DNA from: Bacteriovoracaceae bacterium
Lineage (GTDB): Bacteria; Bdellovibrionota; Bacteriovoracia; Bacteriovoracales; Bacteriovoracaceae
Reading direction: 5' to 3'
Assembly: GCA_023151145.1 (NCBI GenBank)
Contig: JAKLJM010000130.1
Coordinates: 1 to 6,503 of the forward strand
Length of the DNA: 6,503 bases
The position numbers were made by a program, and so were the translations under genes. The notes under the pieces were generated by a model that saw only the letters and a list, made by a program, of their open reading frames with translations, searched no databases and was not told the DNA's origin. This document shows, one piece after another, positions 1 to 5,981 of this stretch; positions within the stretch are counted from its first letter, which is position 1; each line of letters starts with the position of its first letter.

Positions 1-440
1 AACGTTTGGGCTTAAGTGGAGTAGCTAGTCAACGTGCTACTTCATGGAATAGACCTCCAATTGATCGCATGGCCAATGTTAATCTTGAGCCAGGAACATC
101 TTCTTTTGATGACATGATTAAGTCAGTTGAAAAAGGTGTATATATGATCAGCAATAGATCGTGGTCGATTGATGATTATCGCAATAAATTCCAATTTGGA
201 TGTGAGTACGGAAAACTCATTGAGAACGGAAAAATCACTAAAACAGTTCGCAATCCAAATTACCGTGGAGTCACAACTCCATTTTGGAATAATTTAAAAA
301 TGGTTGGAGATCAATCAACGTTTGAAGTTGGTGGATTAGCTAATTGTGGAAAAGGGGAGCCAAACCAAGTGATCTTCGTCGGCCACGCTTCACCAATTTG
401 TTTATTCTCAAACATTGAAGTGTTTGGGGGAGGAAAGTAA
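1..440 (+). CDS. tldD: TldD-type zinc metalloprotease subunit, C-terminal part (5' end outside window)
   Basis: The frame is open from the left edge to the TAA at 438-440, so only about the last 145 residues are visible. The TTG at 6 is an internal Leu codon, not a start. The segment reads like the C-terminal domain of the TldD/PmbA (U62) family: a VNLEPG stretch near residue 25, RSWSIDDYRNKFQFGCEYG near 51-69, an NPNYRGVTTPFW block near 83-94, and a terminal CGKGEPNQ motif. The Cys of that motif (about residue 114) matches the cysteine that, in the Escherichia coli enzyme, joins the two His of HExxxH in holding zinc; the HExxxH itself lies upstream of the window. TldD pairs with TldE to degrade unfolded peptides and mature peptides such as microcin B17 in the cytoplasm. 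The tldE homologue starts one base after this stop, so the two are almost certainly cotranscribed and made in equal amounts. Confidence 0.88.
   Translation, partial: RLGLSGVASQRATSWNRPPIDRMANVNLEPGTSSFDDMIKSVEKGVYMISNRSWSIDDYRNKFQFGCEYGKLIENGKITKTVRNPNYRGVTTPFWNNLKMVGDQSTFEVGGLANCGKGEPNQVIFVGHASPICLFSNIEVFGGGK
429..433 (+). promoter_or_regulatory. Strong ribosome binding site for tldE inside the tldD 3' end
   Basis: GGAGG lies within the last codons of tldD and 8 bases before the ATG at 442. It fixes the tldE start and shows that the two genes are translationally linked. Confidence 0.75.
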
Positions 441-441
441 G

Positions 442-1788
442 ATGACGACTCAAAAAACATTTACCAAAGAACAATTTAAAGATTTTTCAACCAGTGCCTT
501 TCAAATGTTAAAAGCTGGTGAGATCATGACTTTCAGTTTATCAGCTGAAAACACACTTTTTACTCGTTTATCAAAAGCTAAGATCAGACAAAGCTCATAT
601 GTTGATCAAGGCTCTGTGGCGATGAATTTTATTGCTGATGGAAAAACCATCAATATGTCGTTTAACTATACTCAAGATTTAAATGTAGATTTACTGACAT
701 TTAAATCTTACTTAGATAAAGCGCGAAACTATTTACCAGGTCTTAGTACAGATCCTTATCAAGTAGTTCCTACAAATAATGGTGAAAGTGTTTTAGAAAC
801 ATTACACGGCGAACTTCCATCAGATGAAGAGATCATCGCTTTAGCGCTTGATCATGTTGGTGATAATGATTTAGCTGGTGTTTTAACGAAAGGGGATATG
901 ATTAGGGCCAATGCCAATTCTCTTGGTCAATTTCATTGGTTTAAAACGCGCTCATTTTATGTGGATTATTCATTTTATAATGAAAAACAAAAAGCAGTTA
1001 AAGGACTTTATGCAGGTTCTGTTTGGAATCAACAAGATTATACTCGTGAACTTAAGGACTCTATTGAGAAATTAAATCTGATGAGTAAAGAGTCTGTAGA
1101 AGTGGCAAGAGGAGACTATCGCGTTTATTTAGCACCATCTGCGGTCAATGAAATCCTAGGGATTTTATCTTGGGGAGGAGTTTCTGCTGGAGCTCATAAA
1201 AGAGGGGAAGGATCTCTTGCGCAATTAATGAAAGGTGAAAAGAAGCTTTCGCCAAAGTTTACATTAGAAGAAGATTTTAATTTAGGATTAACTCCACGTT
1301 TTAATGATCTTGGAGAAGTTTCTCCACTTTCTCTGACACTTGTGAAAAATGGCGAATACCAAGAATTTTTAACCAGTACGAGAACGGCAAAAGAGTTTAA
1401 TCTAACCTCAAACTTTGCTTCGGAATACGAAGGATTAAGATCTCCTAAAATTCACGGGGGAGAACTTAAACGTGATGATATTTTAAAGAAGCTAAATCGC
1501 GGATTATATATCTCAGATCTTCACTATTTAAATTGGTCAGATCGAGAAACAGCAAGAATCACAGGGATGACTCGTTATGCTTGTTTTTGGGTGGAGAATG
1601 GAGAAATCGTTGCTCCAATTAAAGATTTACGCTTTGATGAATCGATCTATAAAATTTTTGGTTCAGGTTTAGTGGAGTTTACTGAAGCGACATCGATTGT
1701 CCCAGCAACTGGTTCATATGGTGGCCGTGATATTGGTGGAGCATCTGTTCCAGGTGCTTTAATTGAAGGTTTTACATTTACATTATAA
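442..1788 (+). CDS. tldE: TldE/PmbA-type subunit of the TldD/TldE protease
   Basis: This is a complete 448-residue protein, the usual length for TldE/PmbA. I chose the ATG at 442, one base after the tldD stop, because GGAGG at 429-433 sits 8 bases upstream; the in-frame ATG at 415 would add nine residues read inside tldD and lacks such a site. The N-terminal half (to about residue 200) is the variable TldD/PmbA domain. The C-terminal half carries family hallmarks: a GGVSAGAHKRGEGSL block near 246-260, GMTRYACFWVENGEI at about 375-389, and a glycine-rich end (GSYGGRDIGGASVPGALIEG). I see no HExxxH zinc motif, which fits TldE, the non-metal partner that shapes the substrate channel of the heterodimer. 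The pairing with a CGK-containing TldD upstream supports the assignment. An archaeal-style homodimeric TldD paralogue is less likely because the metal site is missing. Confidence 0.88.
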   Translation: MTTQKTFTKEQFKDFSTSAFQMLKAGEIMTFSLSAENTLFTRLSKAKIRQSSYVDQGSVAMNFIADGKTINMSFNYTQDLNVDLLTFKSYLDKARNYLPGLSTDPYQVVPTNNGESVLETLHGELPSDEEIIALALDHVGDNDLAGVLTKGDMIRANANSLGQFHWFKTRSFYVDYSFYNEKQKAVKGLYAGSVWNQQDYTRELKDSIEKLNLMSKESVEVARGDYRVYLAPSAVNEILGILSWGGVSAGAHKRGEGSLAQLMKGEKKLSPKFTLEEDFNLGLTPRFNDLGEVSPLSLTLVKNGEYQEFLTSTRTAKEFNLTSNFASEYEGLRSPKIHGGELKRDDILKKLNRGLYISDLHYLNWSDRETARITGMTRYACFWVENGEIVAPIKDLRFDESIYKIFGSGLVEFTEATSIVPATGSYGGRDIGGASVPGALIEGFTFTL

Positions 1789-1800
1789 TTAGGTTTTGAA

Positions 1801-2478
1801 ATGAAATTGGTGAAGTTGGTAATTGTTTTCTTTTTTGGTTTGAATCTTTTTTCACTTGAAGCTGGAATGATAAATTTTCTTCCTGATGCAAGTTTAGAGA
1901 TATCAGGTGCCATTGAGAAAAAGGATTACCAACTCATCGAAAAACACCTAAACGCCACTAAAAAAATTATTTTAAATGATGTCGGCAGTGGCGAAGTGGA
2001 TGTCTATCTTCCACTCGCTAATAAGATTTTTCAAAAAAAATTACCAGTTGAAGTAAAAAATGCCTGTATCGCCACTTGTGTTTACTTATTTTTGGCCGGT
2101 AGTAAAAAGACCTTAAAAGATGGCTTTATTGGAGTAACTGAGAGTACTTCTTATTATGTGAATAATTGGAATCTTGTTCATGAGCAGTTTGAAAATCCCG
2201 ATAAAAAAGCATCTAAGGAAAAACTACTGGCTGAGTTAAAGCGAATTGCCAAAATTGAAACTGATTTTATGTCTAAAATTAAAATGAAAGATGATCTCTT
2301 TTATGCCCTTCCTAAAGTTAATTATACCCGTGGGGAAAAAGCCTTTTCTTTTCTGGTGTTAAAACCAGAAACGTTGAAAAAATTCGGAGTTACTAATCTT
2401 GAAGGACAAATGAAAGTGACATCTGTTCTTTTCGGTGAAGACGTGGCGAAAAACCCTGGGCTTTATCAAATCCAATAA
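1801..2478 (+). CDS. Exported ClpP/crotonase-fold-like protein, probably catalytically degenerate
   Basis: A 225-residue protein that starts 12 bases after the tldE stop, with a modest AGG at 1793-1795 as ribosome site, so it is likely the third gene of the tld operon. Residues 1-21 form a Sec signal peptide (two Lys, a run of V/I/F/L, possible cleavage after LEA), placing it in the periplasm or outside. The mature part follows the pattern of small ClpP-like proteins (COG3904-type): ISGAIEKKD at 34-42 (strand then acidic turn), IILNDVGSGEVD at 56-67 where the family has LnSpGG, a helix with PLANKIF, then CIATCVYLFLAG at 89-100 where the family has CxSxCxxxFxAG. The position of the nucleophile serine holds Ala91, and the expected His after the LAG motif (family IGxH) appears as IGVT at 110-113. 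If the alignment is right, both catalytic residues are lost and the protein would bind or scaffold rather than cut. The last 100 residues are Lys-rich and unrecognised. The family call rests on motif pattern only. Confidence 0.6.
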   Translation: MKLVKLVIVFFFGLNLFSLEAGMINFLPDASLEISGAIEKKDYQLIEKHLNATKKIILNDVGSGEVDVYLPLANKIFQKKLPVEVKNACIATCVYLFLAGSKKTLKDGFIGVTESTSYYVNNWNLVHEQFENPDKKASKEKLLAELKRIAKIETDFMSKIKMKDDLFYALPKVNYTRGEKAFSFLVLKPETLKKFGVTNLEGQMKVTSVLFGEDVAKNPGLYQIQ

Positions 2479-2500
2479 CCACTAATTTAAGAATTGGTTT
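2468..2500. terminator. Weak hairpin between convergent genes
   Basis: AAA-T-CCAAT (2468-2476) can pair with ATTGGTTT (2493-2500) as an 8-bp stem with one bulged T and a 16-base loop, spanning the 8-base gap between the convergent stops at 2478 and 2487. The stem is AT-rich and the T-run is short, so it is at best a weak bidirectional terminator. Confidence 0.25.
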
Positions 2501-4019
2501 TAATAAAAAACTTTTCTTGAAACTCATACCGATAATGATTGGTTTCTATTTTTATCGGATACGCACCAGTATCCAATTCGGGCAAAGTACATTTAAACAA
2601 ATTGTCAGATATTCGGACAACGGGGATACAAGCTTCGTTGTTGATTTTTATGCTTGGATTATCATTTGGCGCTAAAGCCGCTTTATGTTGGATAAAAAGG
2701 GTGTCAGGTTCCAGTGTTTTTCCTTTGAAAGTACTTATGGCAATCGGTGATCTTTGTTCAAAATCTAGGCTTATATAATGAAAAAGCCCCTGACACCCAT
2801 TTTTCACCCAGAGCTGTCCTTCAGGTGTTAATCCATAATTCTGTTGTGCCCCAGATGCAACACAGTTGCTTCTTGGAAACGAAAATATACTTATGATGTA
2901 ATGAATAGGGTAACGTGGGGTACAAGTTGAAGGATGATCTTTTTTGTTCAAGACATTTAGACAAAGAATCAGTCGTGTTCTAAGCCCTGAGTGTTTAACT
3001 TTTAAGTCAGTTTTATTGGTATCCACAACTGGTGGAGGATCGACATCGCCGTCGCCGTCGTCATCGGGATTTGGGGTGTCGTCGTTTCCACCATCGTTTT
3101 CTGAATCATTGTCACCTCCGTTATTGTTAGAGTCAGCTAGTAAAAATAGTCTTTGGCAAAAGTAATTAACGTCTGTTGAGGGAATTATGCGAAACTGGGT
3201 AAATGTATATAAGTGATCATCACTCATGATCGTTTCAAAATGTTGATGGTAGATAAAATCAATTTGCCCCTCAGATAAGTTCTGGCAAGTGCTTTGTAGT
3301 GTTGATTTAATGAGCTCTTCAGAGCTCAGTTGCATCAGTGAGAAGTCAAAGAGATTGCCTAGATTTAAAATATCATAAAAATATAAACTTGATCTTAAAG
3401 TATCCTCTTTATTAATAGGGCGAAGTAATTTTTTATCGCGGCTAACTTCTAAGGGATCAAACTTAAAAATGATCTGGCGATTTCCATTTTGAAAGTTCGG
3501 AAAAGTGAGGCGAAGAATTTTTTGTTCAAGTGAAGAGGAGTTTAATATTTTAAAATTATAATTATTGCTTTGATCTACATCCGTTTTACATAAATCAGTA
3601 AAGCGACCATCATTGGCCAGGAATTGCAGATTAATACAGCGGGCGCTATCAACACAGCTTGTTTGACATTTAATTTTTGCCAGAAGATCAGAGTCACTTA
3701 TCGTTGTTGTTGGCGAGAGGATAGCTGCAATAGAATTACTATTTAATAATGATAATAGTTTTTTACTGAGTAAGTATTTTTTCCCAGTTACCAGTTTTTC
3801 TTCATATTCGTGAGTGAGTATCTTAGGTGAACTTATTGTCCCTTCTAGTTCTAGATCAAACGTTGGAGTTTCACGAGGTGACGGTGTTGGAAGTTCAATA
3901 TTATTTGGGTCTGTGGGGATAGGTGGGAGAACGTTAGGGGGCGTTCTCCCACATGCTGCTAGGATGATCAATAGAGTAGCTAAGATCAGTGATGAGGATA
4001 TGAGTTTGGTGATCTTCAT
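2487..4019 (-). CDS. Multidomain outer-envelope lipoprotein with Asp-rich linker, DUF3011-like and IPT/TIG-like domains
   Basis: A 510-residue protein. Residues 1-23 are a lipoprotein signal with the lipobox LAAC; Cys23 would be lipidated and is followed by Gly, with no Asp at +2, so transport to the outer membrane is expected. Next comes a Pro-rich tether (about 26-53), then an unrecognised domain (about 58-292) with cysteines at 118, 122, 128, 144, 245 and 288. Residues 296-338 are an Asp/Asn/Gly linker containing a DDDGDGDVD core. After it, residues about 347-416 resemble DUF3011: spaced cysteines (353, 366, 386) and the closing motif LWVKNGCQGLF (403-413). The C-terminus (about 430-507) has the look of an IPT/TIG beta domain: KINNEACIPV, then FKCTLPELDTGAYPIKIET. 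The only start in range is the ATG at 4019, and the only purine-rich match, AGGA, sits just one base before it, which is unusually close. Function is unknown; a cell-surface binding or adhesion role is inferred from the layout. The neighbouring genes do not help. Confidence 0.72.
   Translation of the reverse strand: MKITKLISSSLILATLLIILAACGRTPPNVLPPIPTDPNNIELPTPSPRETPTFDLELEGTISSPKILTHEYEEKLVTGKKYLLSKKLLSLLNSNSIAAILSPTTTISDSDLLAKIKCQTSCVDSARCINLQFLANDGRFTDLCKTDVDQSNNYNFKILNSSSLEQKILRLTFPNFQNGNRQIIFKFDPLEVSRDKKLLRPINKEDTLRSSLYFYDILNLGNLFDFSLMQLSSEELIKSTLQSTCQNLSEGQIDFIYHQHFETIMSDDHLYTFTQFRIIPSTDVNYFCQRLFLLADSNNNGGDNDSENDGGNDDTPNPDDDGDGDVDPPPVVDTNKTDLKVKHSGLRTRLILCLNVLNKKDHPSTCTPRYPIHYIISIFSFPRSNCVASGAQQNYGLTPEGQLWVKNGCQGLFHYISLDFEQRSPIAISTFKGKTLEPDTLFIQHKAALAPNDNPSIKINNEACIPVVRISDNLFKCTLPELDTGAYPIKIETNHYRYEFQEKFFIKTNS
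2694..2804. repeat. Inverted repeat of a GGGTGTCAGG element inside the lipoprotein gene
   Basis: GGGTGTCAGG at 2699-2708 is matched by its exact reverse complement CCTGACACCC at 2789-2798. Both are bordered by A-runs on one side and T-runs on the other (2694-2721 and 2781-2804). The 10-bp arms are about 80 bases apart and both are in coding sequence, giving EPDTLF and NGCQGLF. They could pair in the transcript or be degenerate REP-like units; chance is also possible. Confidence 0.35.
3006..3134 (-). repeat. Low-complexity tract coding an Asp/Asn/Gly linker
   Basis: On the plus strand this tract is rich in tcg/tcc/tca triplets, such as gtcgccgtcgtcatcgg. It encodes residues 296-338 of the lipoprotein, 14 of 43 being Asp. 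Short near-identical triplets make it prone to slippage, so its length may differ between strains. The DxDxDG-like core recalls the calcium-binding loops of thrombospondin type 3 repeats. Confidence 0.6.
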
Positions 4020-4299
4020 ATCCTGATTTTAATTGGTTTGGCGTATTTTCAAGAATCAATTTCAATTGAGATAATGATTCAAGAGATAAGCTAAGTAATA
4101 CTTTTACTCAAACCACAAATTAAGAGTTTAACTATGCTGACTAAATTTTCTAAAGGTAATCTAGACAAAAACAGTCCCGTAATTAGGATAAGTTAATTAA
4201 ATGAATGACTTGATTAAGCTTTTTTTTGGAGAAAAGATATCTTGTCTTAAAATTTAAAACAATTCTTCAATTTTTAATAGTTTAGTCGAAAAGAAGTTG

Positions 4300-4383
4300 A
4301 TGAAGAAACTTTTGGTTTACCTATCAATACTTATAATTAATCTCTTAACGATCATAAAAATACAAGCAAACTTATCGATTTAA
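4300..4383 (+). pseudogene. Signal-peptide-like fragment, possibly the start of a broken small secreted-protein gene
   Basis: An ATG at 4300, preceded by AAGAAG at 4291-4296, opens 27 codons that look like a Sec signal: Lys-Lys, a long Leu/Ile core, then KIQA-NLSI before the TAA at 4381-4383. A plus-one shift just before this stop would join it to a frame open from 4358 to 4597 that runs through the left repeat and into the start of the PAS gene. That could be a frameshifted small secreted protein. Against this, the third forward frame over the same bases also reads plausibly (ELKNTQKEVESLLARF near 4386-4433), and both cannot be real. I rate it as possible debris only. Confidence 0.22.
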
Positions 4384-4484
4384 CATTGGAACTAAAAAAT
4401 ACCCAAAAAGAAGTGGAGTCATTATTGGCAAGATTTTTAACTCTTTTTGCTTTATTAAAATTGACTCCCGTACCGATAAAGCTA

Positions 4485-4548
4485 CAATAAAGACAGGGGC
4501 AGTGATTAATTTCCGGCCACCTACAGAGTATAATTATAATTTTGAAAC
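4485..4548 (+). repeat. Left copy of imperfect direct repeat flanking the PAS gene
   Basis: It starts with CAATAAAGACAGGG (14 bases identical to the right copy) and ends with TAATTATAATTTTGAAAC (18 bases identical). The centre, with GTGATTAATTT and TCCGGCC, is shared, while a spacer of about 12 bases differs. The hairpin seen in the right copy is decayed here: only AGG-T-GGC/GCCCCT pairing remains when read on the minus strand. Homology ends exactly at GAAAC on the right. Confidence 0.8.
4529..4540 (+). promoter_or_regulatory. Two abutting TATAAT -10 hexamers upstream of the PAS gene
   Basis: TATAAT occurs at 4529-4534 and again at 4535-4540. Transcription would begin at about 4541-4548, leaving a leader of roughly 16-23 bases with GAGAG at 4552-4556 before the GTG start at 4564. 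A matching -35 box is poor (TTAATT at 4506-4511 gives 17-base spacing to the first hexamer). The second hexamer lies wholly in the conserved part of the left repeat; the first has CATAAT as its counterpart in the right copy. Confidence 0.45.
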
Positions 4549-4563
4549 AGCGAGAGACAATAA

Positions 4564-5910
4564 GTGTTGCGACCGAAACCGATACAAAATGAAATAACGT
4601 TCGAACTCGATGAGATGTTTTACTCAGTTACTAATCATCGAGGAATCATCCTGGAGTGTAATGAGGTTTTTAGAAAATTAAGCAGATATTCACGCGAAGA
4701 AATTATTGGAAGTGCACATAATATAATTCGTCACCCCGACATGCCAAAAGTTATTTTTAAAACTCTCTGGGATACAATCTTGGCCGGAAGGCCCATTTGT
4801 GCTTATATTAAAAATCTTGCGAAGGATGGTTCATACTATTGGGTTTTCGCTACGGTTATACCAATCGGAGAGGATTTTCTTTCTATACGAATGAAACCCA
4901 CTGCTCACTTGAAAGAAGTTATTGAAAATTTATATAAAGAACTTCTGAGTGTTGAAAAAATATCTGGTGTAGATGCCTCATTGAAAGCTCTCGTCACGGC
5001 CCTAAACTCACTAGGGTTTCCTGATTATGATTCTTTTGGACAACTCGCAATCTCGACAGAGCTTTTAAATAGGAATGAACTTCAATCTAAAGAAGCTCAA
5101 AAATCAAATAATGAAAATTCTTTCTCAGCATCAAAGCAAGATCATTTAACAAGTATTGGGGAATCACTTTTTAGAATATTTGGTGCCACGAGCAAGTTAT
5201 CTACTCGCACTAAAGCAATATCGGAAAAAATTGTTAAAATTAGAGACATTTCAAAAAGCATTGAATTTGCTGCGCTCAATACCATCATTGAAGCGGAAAG
5301 ATTGGGCAGTGATGGTAAAGCACTTGCCGTCATTGCTGAACATATTTCGACAGGGGCTGTCGAGGCAAAAAAATTAAACTCCAGCATCGGGTTGCTTGCC
5401 ACAAAAATGTTAGAAGTATTTGCCTCAACTCAATTCTCCGTCGCCCTCTCAACTCTTCAAGTTGAAATGCTATCTTGCTTTATTCTTCAGCGAAAAAATG
5501 ATCCATCATCCATGGATGAAGCTGTGTTTAATAAAAATGTATCGATGTTAATCTCTCAACTAACTGAAAGCTTGAAAGTAGCAGAGCTTACCCTCACGTC
5601 TTTAAGTGAGGATGTCCAACGTATCTCTTTGGAGCTTGGACGCACATCTGAAATTCTTTCAACACTCCACTTTATTCAAAAATCTGGCTCAATTGAATCC
5701 GCCAGGCTAGTTAACGGTAGCATCTTCTCTCAATTATTTGTTTCAATCATGGGCCTAATCAACGAATCAAAAATAATTTATTCAGAATTTTCAGAAATTG
5801 TTAATAGAGAAATTAAAAATAATGTCATGACCGCCATAGAGGAATACAAGGTAATTACGGGTACATTGGGCCATGTAGAATATAGTGATAATAAACTAAA
5901 CACGCCCTGA
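4564..5910 (+). CDS. Soluble Aer-like PAS sensor with divergent chemoreceptor-like signalling region
   Basis: A 448-residue protein without membrane segments. I chose the GTG at 4564, since GAGAG lies 7 bases upstream and residues 5-17 (KPIQNEITFELDE) match the lead-in usual before Aer-type PAS domains; TTG at 4567 is an alternative, and ATG at 4615 would cut into the PAS start. The PAS domain spans about residues 17-112: SVTNHRGIILECNEVF (21-36), HNIIRHPDMP (52-61, the Aer-family signature), a KNLAKDGSYYWV block at 83-94, and VIPIGE. A helical linker follows. Residues about 225-262 resemble the chemoreceptor hairpin tip: ALNTIIEAERLGSDGKALAVIA (237-258) against the canonical ALNAAIEAARAGExGRGFAVVA. 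The Asn, Glu and Arg at 239, 243 and 246 are kept, but the preceding FQTN block is replaced by KSIE (231-234). The last 110 residues contain GSIESARLVNGSIF (375-388) and are probably helical. It likely senses redox or a small ligand; coupling to CheA/CheW is doubtful. Direct repeats flank the gene on both sides. Confidence 0.8.
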   Translation: MLRPKPIQNEITFELDEMFYSVTNHRGIILECNEVFRKLSRYSREEIIGSAHNIIRHPDMPKVIFKTLWDTILAGRPICAYIKNLAKDGSYYWVFATVIPIGEDFLSIRMKPTAHLKEVIENLYKELLSVEKISGVDASLKALVTALNSLGFPDYDSFGQLAISTELLNRNELQSKEAQKSNNENSFSASKQDHLTSIGESLFRIFGATSKLSTRTKAISEKIVKIRDISKSIEFAALNTIIEAERLGSDGKALAVIAEHISTGAVEAKKLNSSIGLLATKMLEVFASTQFSVALSTLQVEMLSCFILQRKNDPSSMDEAVFNKNVSMLISQLTESLKVAELTLTSLSEDVQRISLELGRTSEILSTLHFIQKSGSIESARLVNGSIFSQLFVSIMGLINESKIIYSEFSEIVNREIKNNVMTAIEEYKVITGTLGHVEYSDNKLNTP

Positions 5911-5916
5911 AACTTG

Positions 5917-5981
5917 CAATAAAGACAGGGCCGTGATTAATTTTCCGGCCCTCTTCTTGTGCATAATTATAATTTTGAAAC
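5917..5981 (+). repeat. Right copy of imperfect direct repeat flanking the PAS gene
   Basis: This is homologous to 4485-4548, with identical ends of 14 and 18 bases. This copy contains the intact terminator hairpin and, on the minus strand, the last codons (V-S-K-L-stop) of the substrate-binding protein gene. That makes it the likely native copy, with the left one derived from it. Confidence 0.8.
5927..5952. terminator. Bidirectional Rho-independent terminator between convergent PAS and binding-protein genes
   Basis: AGGGCCG (5927-5933) pairs perfectly with CGGCCCT (5946-5952) as a 7-bp GC-rich stem with a 12-base AT-rich loop. Read on the minus strand it is followed by gtcTTTATT, and on the plus strand by cTTcTTgT, so it can end both genes. 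It lies 17 bases past the PAS stop and 15 bases past the binding-protein stop. Confidence 0.7.

Larger units (their letters stand above)
4020..4563. other. AT-rich intergenic stretch between divergent genes, possible gene debris
   Basis: This 544-base stretch separates the divergent lipoprotein and PAS genes and must contain the promoter of the former on the minus strand, although I could not pick a clear -35/-10 pair there. It holds several short open frames: 4134-4196 (20 codons), 4201-4257 (18 codons), 4300-4383 (27 codons, signal-peptide-like) and an open frame from 4358 to a stop at 4595-4597. None is convincing as an intact gene. The right end holds the left copy of the flanking direct repeat and the likely PAS-gene promoter. 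Confidence 0.6.

Noticed and set aside
415..441. ATG at 415 as an upstream start for tldE
   Set aside because: It would overlap tldD by 26 bases, adds residues unlike the family, and lacks a ribosome site; the ATG at 442 has GGAGG at ideal distance.
1647..1913. Minus-strand open frame spanning the tldE end and the next gene's start
   Set aside because: It crosses two well-supported plus-strand genes and has no recognisable domain.
2539..4026. Plus-strand open frames of 70-79 codons over the lipoprotein gene (2539-2778, 2944-3165, 3814-4026)
   Set aside because: They are antisense shadows of the lipoprotein gene; the Ser/Pro-rich one simply mirrors the Asp-rich linker tract.
4020..4140. Minus-strand promoter such as TTGAGT with a TATCTC box upstream of the lipoprotein gene
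   Set aside because: The -10 match is poor and several equally weak pairs exist in this AT-rich stretch, so no single one can be supported.
5142..5402. Open frames on both strands inside the PAS gene (5142-5402 minus, 5156-5377 plus)
   Set aside because: They lie over the chemoreceptor-like region, whose frame has clear family motifs; the others have no recognisable content.
4485..5981. Insertion sequence or integron cassette reading of the repeat-bordered unit
   Set aside because: No transposase or integrase, no terminal inverted repeats and no attC-like core are visible; the repeat is far longer than a usual target-site duplication.
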